Source of the DNA: Chloroflexota bacterium
GTDB taxonomy: Bacteria; Chloroflexota; Anaerolineae; Anaerolineales; Anaerolineaceae
DNA: 42,637 bases
Assembly: GCA_009773005.1 (NCBI GenBank)
Contig: WOUT01000020.1
Span: 1-42,637 of the forward strand
Direction of reading: 5' to 3'
A program made the position numbers and the translations under genes. The notes beneath the pieces are model-generated. The model was not told the DNA's origin and ran no database searches. It saw nothing but the letters and a program-made list of their open reading frames with translations. Below are positions 31,525 through 40,912 of this stretch, in pieces (within the stretch, counting starts at the first letter, position 1; every line of letters begins with the position of its first letter).

Positions 31525-33417
31525 ATGCAGCGCGTTATCCTTGTGTGTTCTCCAGACTCTGAGTTTATCCAGCAAATTCGTTCACATCTGGAAGAAGGTG
31601 GGCGTTTTCGCGTTTCCGGAGTCGCTAATGGTCACGATGCATTAACGTTTGCCAATCATAACTTCTTTGATGTGGCAATATTGGATGCGGAGATCAATGA
31701 TATTCCCTTTGTTCCGTTCACGCGTGATCTTGTTGCCATCCAACCCAATCTAAAAATACTCGTTTTCCCCCTTCAAAACAACCCTCATCACCCTGTTCTC
31801 ACAGGACTTGTAGCAAACGGTTTTTTAAACAAACCTTTTTTTGGTCCGGAAGTTGGCAGTGCGCTCGCTGGTCTTTTCCAGGAAATTTCCCCTGAACCCA
31901 AAATCGTGGTTGAAAGGATTGATGATCTGGCAAATCTTTGGTTGAAGCACCCTGAAATGGGCGCCAAAAGAGTTGAACAATTGATCGGCGCAACCACTGC
32001 TACGACAGGATTGCTGGTTATGAGGGGTCAGGTAATAGCAGGGTCAGGGTCAACAGATGACAGCACAATCAGCAACGTGGTCGGTTTTCTTAGCCGATAT
32101 TGGAAGGATGAAGATAATAGCGAATTAGTCCGATTTATGAAGATGGAAGGGGATACCAACGAGCATCTCATTTACGCTACTAAATTGATCAGCAATGTTG
32201 TCCTTGTCCTTTTCTATACCCCTGCAACTTCTATTCAACAGGTGCGCAGCGAGGTAAGTCAAGTCAAAAAAGAATTTCTTCAGGCTTACCCGACTACTGG
32301 AGCATTGCGCCGTGAAATTGCAGGTCAGTCAATTTTTGAACCAGAGCCTGAATATGGGGATCAACAACAAGCCCGGATTTCAGTCCCATTTTTGGATGAA
32401 AAAATTTTTCCTGAATCAGAAGCGCTCGAACCTTTTGAGGCAGCGATTGAGACTGACGACATTGCAAACGTCTTGAGTGAAAAAGAGCTACTAAATCTGG
32501 ATTCATTACTCGCAAATATGCCGCCGCCAGACCCGGAGCTCAGTGATGAAGATGTTTCTGTTCCACCATTACCAATCTCGGAACTCAACTCTCCTGCCTG
32601 GATTGGCGGTCTCGAAGAAACTCAGGAGATTGTTCCATCAGTTGTGGAAATGGACAACGGAATTGAACCCAAACCAGAAGAATCCCCGGAGATAGTTCAT
32701 CCTGTTTTAGATTCGGAAAAGGAAGTTGAGACCCTAAAAGTTGAAACAAGTATCGAACCATTCGTAATTGAAGAAGAACCCGTATCTGAAGAAGTGTCCA
32801 AAATCCAGGAGCTACCGAATTTTGATTTTATACTTCCCTGGGAAATCGAATCCTCTTCAAGTCAGGAAAATTCGATTGCTTCAGATCTTCCTTCCATAAC
32901 CGCTGAGGTTGATCAAATTAATTCAATTTCGACGCCAGTACCTTCCAATATTCAACACTACACACCAGTTGATACGTCAGTATCTTCAAGGCAGGAACCA
33001 GGGACAAAACCGTTGGGATTGAAAAGTTTTCGATTCAATTACACTTGCATTTTGATCCCCGAAAACCCAAAACAATACTTAGCGCGTGATCTCTCAGAAA
33101 GACTCGGTTTTATTCTTCCTCAGCTTCACCTGGCTGAAGGTTGGCGGTTAACCGGCATTTCCATTCGCCCCTTATACCTACTTTGGACTGTCTCTGTTTC
33201 TCTTGAAATTTGCCCATTCCAAATCATTCGTGAGATTCGCAGAAGAACAACCACCCATATTTTCTTGAATTTTCCTGAAATTGCAGAAAAAAACAAAACC
33301 AACGATTTTTGGTCTTCTGATTTTTTAGTTCTCAGCGGATTTGAGCCGCCCTCAGTCAACCTGATCTATGATTTCATCTCACAGACGAGAAAAAATCACA
33401 AACTTGTTGCAAATTAA
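31525..33417 (+). CDS. Receiver - Roadblock-like - acidic linker - IS200/Y1-transposase-like fusion protein
   Basis: 630 aa in four parts. Residues 1-120 look like a CheY receiver: VILVCSPDSEF, a possible phospho-acceptor D54 in VAILDAE, and K103 in FLNKP. Residues about 130-250 resemble a Roadblock/LC7 domain (GATTATTGLLVMRGQVIAGSG). Residues about 265-495 are a low-complexity acidic linker rich in Glu, Pro and Ser. Residues about 501-623 follow an IS200/IS605 TnpA single-strand transposase from end to end, but the HUH motif is replaced (PLYLL, about 549-553). A tyrosine, Y615, lies near the catalytic position. It is therefore probably a domesticated, cleavage-deficient nucleic-acid-binding module. 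The start has no Shine-Dalgarno. polA begins 27 nt downstream. Confidence 0.7.
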   Translation: MQRVILVCSPDSEFIQQIRSHLEEGGRFRVSGVANGHDALTFANHNFFDVAILDAEINDIPFVPFTRDLVAIQPNLKILVFPLQNNPHHPVLTGLVANGFLNKPFFGPEVGSALAGLFQEISPEPKIVVERIDDLANLWLKHPEMGAKRVEQLIGATTATTGLLVMRGQVIAGSGSTDDSTISNVVGFLSRYWKDEDNSELVRFMKMEGDTNEHLIYATKLISNVVLVLFYTPATSIQQVRSEVSQVKKEFLQAYPTTGALRREIAGQSIFEPEPEYGDQQQARISVPFLDEKIFPESEALEPFEAAIETDDIANVLSEKELLNLDSLLANMPPPDPELSDEDVSVPPLPISELNSPAWIGGLEETQEIVPSVVEMDNGIEPKPEESPEIVHPVLDSEKEVETLKVETSIEPFVIEEEPVSEEVSKIQELPNFDFILPWEIESSSSQENSIASDLPSITAEVDQINSISTPVPSNIQHYTPVDTSVSSRQEPGTKPLGLKSFRFNYTCILIPENPKQYLARDLSERLGFILPQLHLAEGWRLTGISIRPLYLLWTVSVSLEICPFQIIREIRRRTTTHIFLNFPEIAEKNKTNDFWSSDFLVLSGFEPPSVNLIYDFISQTRKNHKLVAN

Positions 33418-33444
33418 ACTTCTAGTCACCAACGGACACAGGTT

Positions 33445-36231
33445 ATGCCTCCAATTCTCTATTTAATCGACGGACACGCACTGGCTTATCGTACCTATTT
33501 TGCATTAACATCCGGAATGGCTAACGAACGCTTGATGACAAGCAAGGGTGAACCCACAGCGGGGATATACGGATTTGCCAATGTGATTATGCGCCTTCTT
33601 GAGCAGGAGAAACCGGAGTATCTGGCAGTGGCGTTTGATACCGGAAAAACATTTCGTAACGAGCTGTTCCCCGGGTACAAAGCAACGAGAGCCAAAATGC
33701 CGGATGACCTGCGCCCCCAGATCGAGCGGATCCGTCAACTGGTGGATGCATTCCACCTTCCCAGGCTGGAACAGGAAGGTGTTGAAGCGGATGACATTCT
33801 CGGTACGATCGCTTATCAAGCGGTTGAACAGGGTTTTGGAGTAAAGATCATCACCGGGGATCGTGACCTTTTACAATTAGTCAATGACCGGATTGTTGTC
33901 AGTCTTTCAGGAACAAAAATTTCGGAAGCCAAAAACTACACAGCAGCTGATGTAAAAGCATCTCTCGGAGTCAACCCCGATCAAGTAGTCGATTATAAGG
34001 CCCTCGTTGGAGATACCTCTGACAATATTCCGGGCGTTCCCGGCGTTGGTCAAAAAACAGCAGTCAGTCTGCTGGAGCAATTCCATACCTTGGATGAGAT
34101 CTACGCACATCTTGCCGAGATTCCTGGGCGTGCATCCGTAAAACTTGCAGAAGGAAAAGAATCTGCTTATATGAGTCAAAAACTGGCACAGATCAAAACA
34201 GATGTCGGCATCCTCCTGAAACTTGATGATGCAAAAACCGACCATATTGATGTTCCCGCGGTTGAGACCTTGTTCCGTGAGCTTGAATTTCGCACTTTGA
34301 TTCCCCGTTTACACACAATAACCGCTCCGTTCGTTAAGCAAGCAACCCGCGGGCAACTTAATTTGTTTGACAGCGAGGTCAAGGAAATCGGGTTGCCATC
34401 TCAATACACTCTCGACGTTAAGATTATCGATACCGCAGAAAAACTAATTGAACTGGAGAATATTCTCAATTCCTCCACCAGAATTGCATTTGATACCGAA
34501 ACAACTTCAACCGATCCACTACGTGCTGATCTGGTCGGTATTTCACTGGCAGTAAAAGAAGGGGAAGGTTTTTACATCCCTGTTGGACACACTAAGCTTA
34601 CTGAGCAACTGCCATTGCAGCAAGTGATTGAGGCTCTCACACCGGCTCTTACCAACTCGAAAATCGAAAAAGTCGGCCATAACATAAAATACGATGCTCT
34701 GGTATTGGGCAATTACGGCTTGACCGTATCTCCCCTTTCCTTTGACACCATGATCGCTGAATGGCTGATCGATCCGTCTTCGCATAACCTAGGTCTCAAA
34801 GATATGGCAGGGTCGTATCTCAACGCAAGCATGACCCACATTGAAGAATTGATCGGTAAAGGGAAAACGCAAATCAGTATGGACCAGGTCCCGGTTGCCA
34901 CTGCCGCCCCTTATGCAGCGGCGGATGCTGAAGTAACTTTCAGGTTGGTTCCGCTTCTGGAAAAGAAAATGGCAGACCGTCAGTGCACACAGATTTTTCA
35001 GGATATTGAAATGCCCCTGGTTCCAGTCTTAATGCAGATGGAACGCACTGGTATCGCGCTTGATCGGGGCTTTTTCAAGAAGTTTAGTGACGAGATGGGT
35101 GTGCGTTTGCGCACCATCGAAGACCAGGTTTACCTGGCGGTCGGCTACCCCTTCAATCTCAATTCCACCCAGCAGCTTTCGAAGGTCCTGTTTGAAACAT
35201 TAAGACTCGAGCCGCCTGATCGAAAGAAAAAAACCGCAAGCGGTCATTTTTCAACAGCCGCGGCGGTGCTGGATGAGTTGAGCGGACAGCACCCTGTCGT
35301 TGATCTACTCCTGGAATATCGTGAACTCGCCAAACTCAAATCCACTTATCTGGATTCACTCCCCCTGCAGATCAATCCTCGAACAGGACGTGTCCATACC
35401 AGTTTCAACCAAACCGGTTCTGTCACAGGCAGGCTGGCTTCATCTGAACCTAACCTTCAAAACATACCGACCCGCACAGAGACAGGCAGGCAGGTGCGCC
35501 TGGGTTTTATCGCCTCTCCGGGGCTGGTACTGCTTTCAGTGGATTACTCACAGATCGAATTGCGCATTGTGGCACACATGTCTGGTGACGAAGCAATGTT
35601 AGATGCCTTCCGCGCCGGGCAAGATATACATGCCGCCACTGCTGCCGCCATCCTTGATATTCCACTGACAGAGGTGAACAAAGACCAACGCCGCCACGCC
35701 AAGGCGATCAACTTTGGTTTGATATATGGCATGAGCGCCTTTGGATTAAGCCGGTCGACTGACCTGACCCTTGGAGAAGCTGAAAATTTTGTCAAGGATT
35801 ATTTTGATCATTTCCCGGGTGTGAAAAAATATCTGGATAACATTCGCGTGCTCGCCGCACGGCAGGGGTTTGTTGAAACCATGCTTGGCCGCAGGCGGTA
35901 TTTTCCAAATCTGGCTAACCCGGTTAACATAGCCATGCGCAATCGGGAAGAACGCGAAGCGATCAATGCCCCAATCCAGGGAACTGCAGCGGACATCCTT
36001 AAGATCGCCATGATCCGTTTACAACCAGCACTTTATGCCAGTGGTTTAAATGCCAGAATCTTACTGCAGGTGCATGATGAACTCGTGCTAGAAGCGCCAG
36101 AAAAAGAGTTGAAACAAACTACAAAACTGGTTCAAAGAGTGATGGAGGATGCCTATCATCTTTCCATTCCCCTTCTCACAGAAGCTCGAAGTGGTGTAAA
36201 CTGGGGAAGTATGCAAGTGATCACCGATTAA
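33445..36231 (+). CDS. polA: DNA polymerase I
   Basis: 928 aa, full length with all three activities apparently intact. The 5'-3' exonuclease domain (about 1-290) has YLIDGHALAYR, GVEADDILGT, ITGDRDLLQLV and GDTSDNIPGVPGVG. The 3'-5' exonuclease has Exo I FDTETTSTD, Exo II GHNIKYDALVL and Exo III YAAADAEVTF, so proofreading residues are kept. The polymerase domain has motif A DYSQIELRIVAHMSGD, motif B with KAINFGLIYGMSAFGL, and motif C LQVHDELVLEAP. It fills gaps and processes Okazaki fragments. It lies between the receiver-transposase-like gene and the TPR gene, 27 and 23 nt away, as one operon. Confidence 0.97.
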   Translation: MPPILYLIDGHALAYRTYFALTSGMANERLMTSKGEPTAGIYGFANVIMRLLEQEKPEYLAVAFDTGKTFRNELFPGYKATRAKMPDDLRPQIERIRQLVDAFHLPRLEQEGVEADDILGTIAYQAVEQGFGVKIITGDRDLLQLVNDRIVVSLSGTKISEAKNYTAADVKASLGVNPDQVVDYKALVGDTSDNIPGVPGVGQKTAVSLLEQFHTLDEIYAHLAEIPGRASVKLAEGKESAYMSQKLAQIKTDVGILLKLDDAKTDHIDVPAVETLFRELEFRTLIPRLHTITAPFVKQATRGQLNLFDSEVKEIGLPSQYTLDVKIIDTAEKLIELENILNSSTRIAFDTETTSTDPLRADLVGISLAVKEGEGFYIPVGHTKLTEQLPLQQVIEALTPALTNSKIEKVGHNIKYDALVLGNYGLTVSPLSFDTMIAEWLIDPSSHNLGLKDMAGSYLNASMTHIEELIGKGKTQISMDQVPVATAAPYAAADAEVTFRLVPLLEKKMADRQCTQIFQDIEMPLVPVLMQMERTGIALDRGFFKKFSDEMGVRLRTIEDQVYLAVGYPFNLNSTQQLSKVLFETLRLEPPDRKKKTASGHFSTAAAVLDELSGQHPVVDLLLEYRELAKLKSTYLDSLPLQINPRTGRVHTSFNQTGSVTGRLASSEPNLQNIPTRTETGRQVRLGFIASPGLVLLSVDYSQIELRIVAHMSGDEAMLDAFRAGQDIHAATAAAILDIPLTEVNKDQRRHAKAINFGLIYGMSAFGLSRSTDLTLGEAENFVKDYFDHFPGVKKYLDNIRVLAARQGFVETMLGRRRYFPNLANPVNIAMRNREEREAINAPIQGTAADILKIAMIRLQPALYASGLNARILLQVHDELVLEAPEKELKQTTKLVQRVMEDAYHLSIPLLTEARSGVNWGSMQVITD

Positions 36232-36254
36232 TTAGCATAATCGAGAGAGCCGAC

Positions 36255-38585
36255 ATGAGCGCTGAATCTGCACAATTCCAAACACTGATGAGCCAGGGGC
36301 ATGCTTCCGCATGGGATCAAGATTGGGAAAAAGCTGTCGATGCATATCGTCTGGCTTTGCAGGAATCTCCGGATCATCCGATGGCGCTCGCCAGCCTTGG
36401 ACTGGCACATTATCAGCTAAGACAGTTCGATGAAGCCCTCCGTCTTTACCAGCGCTGTTCTGCCATCACCCCTGACGATCCGATGCCCTTCGAAAAAATT
36501 GCCAGGATTTACGAAAGGGTTGGCTTGCTGCATGAAGCTGTTCAATCCTTCATGCAAGCAGGTGAAATGCAGCTAAAAGCACACGATGTTGATCGGGCAA
36601 TAGCCAATTTCAAAGACGCAATTCGGCTGGAGCCAAAAAACCAGACCGTGCACACCCGATTAGCAATGATCTACGATAAACTCGGAAAAATTGAAGATTC
36701 TATCGCCGAATATCTGATTACCGCTGCAATCATGCAATTCTTAGGTGATAATGCCAAAGCCTTGCAAGTCGTTCAATATGCATTGCAAATGTCTCCGGAT
36801 CATCCAGAAACCAAAAACTCACTCACTATGCTCAAGAGTGGTCATCAATTACCAATCCCGGAACCACAAAAAGGTGGAACTGGGCCTGTGCGCATGGCAC
36901 AAGTGAGGCAAATGGAATCACCGGATATTAAGAATGAACCAACTCCAAGATACGATCCATTAACCGAAACTCGCCTCGCAGCCCTAAAGCAAATGGCAAG
37001 CCTTCTGTTTGATCAATCTGATGAGAGCAAATCTAATGGACACGTCAGCCGTCGCGGCATCCACGCACTTACTCGCGGTACAGGTGGACTGTCGCCTGAA
37101 CAGGCAGAACGAACGCGCATCCAATTACATCTCAGCCAAACCATCGATCTGCAAACCGCCGGGCAGGATGAACAAGGTGCCATAGAACTTGAACGCGCTA
37201 TTGACCTGGGTCTGAACCAATCGGCATCCTATTATGTATTAGGTTTATTAATTCGACATCGAGCTCCACAGAAAGCCCTAAAGAACCTCCAAAAATCGGT
37301 AAAAAATCCCGATTATGCTCTCGCCTCCTATTTGATCATGGCAGAAATCTACGAAAAATCTGAACAATATAAGGAAGCCAGCGCAAATTATCTTCAAGCG
37401 TTAAGGCTGGCAGACGCGCAAACGGTATCACCCGAAGAAGCAGATGAACTCATGCAGCTCTATGAGCCAATTTTTGAATCACAGCTACGGGTCCATGAAG
37501 AGAAAGATCTTCGTAATCTCTGTACAGTCATCAACGGGCAATTGATACGCTCTGACTGGCGTGAGTATCTAAAAGAAGCCCGCAACCAGTTGCCACTTCA
37601 GTCAGAAGGAAGTCCACCCCTGCCACTTGCAGAAATGCTGCTGGAAACCACCAGCAGCCATGTAGTTGAGGCTTTGGTTGTTGTGAAACAATTGGCTTCA
37701 GAAGGCAAACTACGTACAGCAATGGAAGAAGCATTCCATGCCCTGATGTACGCTCCCACGTATCTACCATTGCACATCCAAATCGGCGAATTGTTGATCA
37801 CAGAAGGTCGGATTCTGGAAGCCACCGAAAAGTTCATGGTTGTTTCAAATCTGTACATTGTCCGGGGTGAGACAGCCCAGGCAATCCGGCTGCTTAACCG
37901 CGTCACAAAACTTGCCCCCATGGATCTGTCTGTGAGAAGTATGTTGATTGACCTGTTAAAGTCCATTGGGCGGGTCGATGACGCGATCCAACAATATGTG
38001 GATTTAGCAAACGTTTACTATCTTCTTGCAGAATTGGATATGGCGAGACAGACCTATCAGGCGGCTCTGGCTCTTTCGCAGCAGACCAGTTCAACGCGCG
38101 CATGGGCTGTGCAGGTGCTTAATAAACTGGCTGATATTGAATTGCAAAGCCTGGATTGGAAACAGGCTATCAAATTCTTTGAGCAGCTTCGCAGTTTGGA
38201 ACCTCTTGAACCATCTCCGCGTGCTACTCTGATCGATCTGTATCTGCGAATCGGTTTACCTTCAGCAGCGTTTAATGAATTGGATGCCTATCTCAAATTG
38301 ATCAACTCACCAGAACAATTGTCTAAAGCCTCCCGTTTCCTGGATGATTTACTTGCTGAGAGGCCTGATAATATTGAGATCCAGAAAAGATTGGTAACTT
38401 TTTATGCATCACAAAATCAGGTTCCAGTGATCATCGAAAAACTGGATGCACTAACCGAGAAATGTTTGGGACAGGAAAACATTGAAGGCGCTCTTGCAAC
38501 TCTGCATCACCTTATATCTATAAACCCACCCAACCTGAAAGAGTATTTAAAACTCTATGACGATTTGATGAACCAGAAAAAATAA
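36255..38585 (+). CDS. Large tetratricopeptide-repeat protein
   Basis: 776 aa, no signal peptide or membrane helix. TPR units are clear in the N-terminal third (AVDAYRLALQESPDHPMALASLGLAHYQL, then EALRLYQRCSAITPDDPMPFEKIARIYERVG, and further units to about residue 190). A charged linker (about 200-285) is followed by more TPR-like helices to the end. Such proteins act as scaffolds; no catalytic motif is visible. GAGAGAG precedes the ATG. It is the third gene of the receiver-transposase-like/polA operon and ends at a strong terminator. Confidence 0.9.
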   Translation: MSAESAQFQTLMSQGHASAWDQDWEKAVDAYRLALQESPDHPMALASLGLAHYQLRQFDEALRLYQRCSAITPDDPMPFEKIARIYERVGLLHEAVQSFMQAGEMQLKAHDVDRAIANFKDAIRLEPKNQTVHTRLAMIYDKLGKIEDSIAEYLITAAIMQFLGDNAKALQVVQYALQMSPDHPETKNSLTMLKSGHQLPIPEPQKGGTGPVRMAQVRQMESPDIKNEPTPRYDPLTETRLAALKQMASLLFDQSDESKSNGHVSRRGIHALTRGTGGLSPEQAERTRIQLHLSQTIDLQTAGQDEQGAIELERAIDLGLNQSASYYVLGLLIRHRAPQKALKNLQKSVKNPDYALASYLIMAEIYEKSEQYKEASANYLQALRLADAQTVSPEEADELMQLYEPIFESQLRVHEEKDLRNLCTVINGQLIRSDWREYLKEARNQLPLQSEGSPPLPLAEMLLETTSSHVVEALVVVKQLASEGKLRTAMEEAFHALMYAPTYLPLHIQIGELLITEGRILEATEKFMVVSNLYIVRGETAQAIRLLNRVTKLAPMDLSVRSMLIDLLKSIGRVDDAIQQYVDLANVYYLLAELDMARQTYQAALALSQQTSSTRAWAVQVLNKLADIELQSLDWKQAIKFFEQLRSLEPLEPSPRATLIDLYLRIGLPSAAFNELDAYLKLINSPEQLSKASRFLDDLLAERPDNIEIQKRLVTFYASQNQVPVIIEKLDALTEKCLGQENIEGALATLHHLISINPPNLKEYLKLYDDLMNQKK

Positions 38586-38602
38586 TTATCTCTTCACAAA
38601 AA

Positions 38603-38634
38603 AAACAGCCCCGAAAACAATTTCAGGGCTGTTT
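38603..38634. terminator. Bidirectional terminator
   Basis: Stem AAACAGCCC/GGGCTGTTT (38603-38611 with 38626-38634) extended by GAAA/TTTC across a C-A mismatch, loop ACAA. On the minus strand it runs into eight T residues; on the plus strand TTTGCTGGGTTTT follows. It serves the convergent TPR and secreted-protein genes. Confidence 0.9.
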
Positions 38635-38647
38635 GCTGGGTTTTGGG

Positions 38648-39598
38648 TTACCACCAAATGCGGAACCAGGTCCTCCCGGATGCAAATTCCCCACGGATAT
38701 TAATCTCAGCTTCGACATTAACTACAGACCGAATGGGTAGATTGCCTGTAGAAAAAGCAAATTGGCTAATACCGAATTCATTTGTCTCTGTCAGCCGGTA
38801 AAATTCTTTGGTTTTATTAGGGAAATGCAAGGTCACGCCGACCTGAGCATTTTCAAGAGGCCGCAAGAATTGGTCTTGTGCAATTACAAACACCGTTTGC
38901 TGATCGCCCGAACCAATTAACGATTTTAGCGCAAAAACTCGAACCACGGGATTGACCAGTTTTCCTGCAATATTTGCTGGCGGGCTGGATTTCAACAATT
39001 CGGGATTCGCAACTACTTTATCAAAATAGATACGCCCCAGATCGGTTAATACAACACGCTGCCCGGTCGGTCGATCTGGCCACCACTCCATGCGCGCAAA
39101 ATCAAAATACTGCACATAATGCCCATCAATGACTTCGACTTCTGAAATCGGGTTACCGAATCTTGCCTCACCCTCATAAGCATCATAAAACTGTAAAAAG
39201 GCATAGCATACCGAATAACCCGAACTGAATGATCGGCAAGTTGGACCATCCCTTGGTATATCCGCTAGTGGAGCCCCTGATTCATGCAGGAGCTGACCAA
39301 GTGGAGCAATTTGGATTTGTGGTCCTTGGGAAGTATCAACCAGATCAAAACGGGCGCGTTGAAAGTATTGCACACGTTGGTTCGTGATCGGGTCCATAAA
39401 ATCATCTGTGATTGGATATCCAAAGTAGAGCAATGGATCAGAGACGCTGTTATAGGTGCGTAAAAAATCTCCCCAAATCCAGTGCCCGGTTTCTGAAACA
39501 TAAACCGAGTCTGAGGATTGGGCGGAGACCGCTTGTGTCATACCTGCTGCGATCAGCGTTAAAAGAACGAGAAATGAGACCCAACGAATCATTTTCAT
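38648..39598 (-). CDS. Secreted protein of a Chloroflexota-type family with repeated G-x-P/VQYF motifs
   Basis: 316 aa from the ATG at 39596-39598, chosen because a promoter -10 lies nine bases upstream; the frame is open 21 codons further but over that promoter. The signal peptide is MKMIRWVSFLVLLTLIAAG with a likely cleavage after VSA-Q. Two related units follow: GHWIWGDFLRTYNSVSDPLLYFGYPITDDF with VQYFQRARFDLV, and CYAFLQFYDAYEGEARFGNPISEV with VQYFDFARMEWW. A C-terminal Ig-like beta domain (ALKSLIGSGDQQ to the end) completes it. It is probably extracellular or surface-bound. Its function is unknown. Confidence 0.8.
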   Translation of the reverse strand: MKMIRWVSFLVLLTLIAAGMTQAVSAQSSDSVYVSETGHWIWGDFLRTYNSVSDPLLYFGYPITDDFMDPITNQRVQYFQRARFDLVDTSQGPQIQIAPLGQLLHESGAPLADIPRDGPTCRSFSSGYSVCYAFLQFYDAYEGEARFGNPISEVEVIDGHYVQYFDFARMEWWPDRPTGQRVVLTDLGRIYFDKVVANPELLKSSPPANIAGKLVNPVVRVFALKSLIGSGDQQTVFVIAQDQFLRPLENAQVGVTLHFPNKTKEFYRLTETNEFGISQFAFSTGNLPIRSVVNVEAEINIRGEFASGRTWFRIWW

Positions 39599-39607
39599 CT
39601 GTTTAAT

Positions 39608-39636
39608 ATTATACAGACTTCGATGGCTATTCGCAA
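39608..39636 (-). promoter_or_regulatory. Promoter of the secreted-protein gene
   Basis: -35 TTGCGA (39631-39636), 17-nt spacer and perfect -10 TATAAT (39608-39613) on the minus strand. The ATG at 39598 is only nine bases from the -10, giving a leader of a few bases at most. The region lies just beyond the end of the MFS pseudogene. Confidence 0.7.
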
Positions 39637-39657
39637 TAGCGTTCCAATCATTAGGAT

Positions 39658-40902
39658 TCAATTCAATTGAACATTTGAAGCAGGTGAATCTTCTCGAGTG
39701 TTAGGGGCGTTTTTAAACTTTATTGTCAGGAACAGGAACGCCATTATACTCACCGCCCCAATTACTGCACCTCCGAACCAGATCGTTTTTGGACCATAAG
39801 TATCGTTGAGAAAGCCTCCCAATATGGGTGCAATTCCAAAAGCAATGCTCCAGGTGAGTCCTTAAACGCTCATATACCTTCCGCGCATATCCGCGGGGGC
39901 GATATTAGCTGTATAGGTGGTCGCAGAAGGAATCAAAATGAGCTCGCCAATGGTCATGATAACCATACAAAACCAAAAACCCCAAAAACCAGTAAATAAC
40001 ACCACCAGACCTGTTGCAATCGCATAAAATGCTGTTCCGACAGTCATTACTGACAACGGCTTGTGTCGTTTAGTAACTAACGTGACCATATATTGAAAGG
40101 CAACCACCATAATCGCATTGGTCGTCGGGATGAATCCATACTGATTTTCGGGTACGTGATAATTAGTATTGGAATAAACAGGCAGCAGGATCCAAATAAG
40201 TGAGGCCAACATGGATGTCAAGGTAAATGCAGAGACAAAACCGATAAATTCCCGGTCTCGAAAAATGCGACCGTAGCCTGAAACGATCGATTTGCCTTTC
40301 AATTGCGCAGATGAGCCGGTTGGCAAGGTCTCTTTGGCTTTTAGGGCAATCAGGATTCCATAGACCATTAACCCGGCTGCTGCAATATAAAATGCCAACG
40401 CGTAAGATTGGGTTGCCACGATTCCGCCTATGGCTGGTCCAATCGAGCCACCGGCATTATTACTCATCCGCATGAGCGAATAAGCATCCGGACGCTTCTC
40501 AGTCGGGATTAGATCCGCCATCATCGCATCGGCGCCGACTCGATAAAGAGGGCTTAACGCCCCCATCAGACATTGGGTGATCGCAAACTCTACATAAGTA
40601 GCGGCTGCGCTCATGTATAAGTACATGACGCCAGTGCCCATTAAACTTATCACCATCACCCATTTTCGGCCAAAACGGTCAATGATCGGTCCAGCGATAA
40701 AAGAAAAGACCAACCCCATGATCGCGTTCAAAGTCATCAAACTGGCAACCTGGATAAGCGGAAGCATCAATTTTTTGGATACATAGATCATCAAGAACGG
40801 CCAGATCATGGAAGCGCCAATCGTGCTGATCAACATCCCTGCAAATAAGACCCAAAACTGACCAGGGTATTCATTTCTTACGCGATTGAATCGATTTAAC
40901 AT
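39658..40902 (-). pseudogene. MFS transporter interrupted by an in-frame TAA near the C-terminus
   Basis: The frame from 40902 gives 346 aa of a 12-helix MFS drug-efflux-type transporter, then a TAA at 39862-39864. The same frame continues another 67 codons to a TGA at 39658-39660 and still encodes transporter sequence (GLTWSIAFGIAPILGGFL, then an aromatic helix and a polar tail). The intact upstream paralogue has tyrosine at the stop position (RYMSLYTLTWG against RYMSV-stop-GLTWS), so one base change explains it. Without readthrough the last two helices are lost. The gene starts 10 nt after the paralogue. The lesion looks recent because the distal part is unspoiled. Confidence 0.85.
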
Positions 40903-40912
40903 TGGAATCTAC

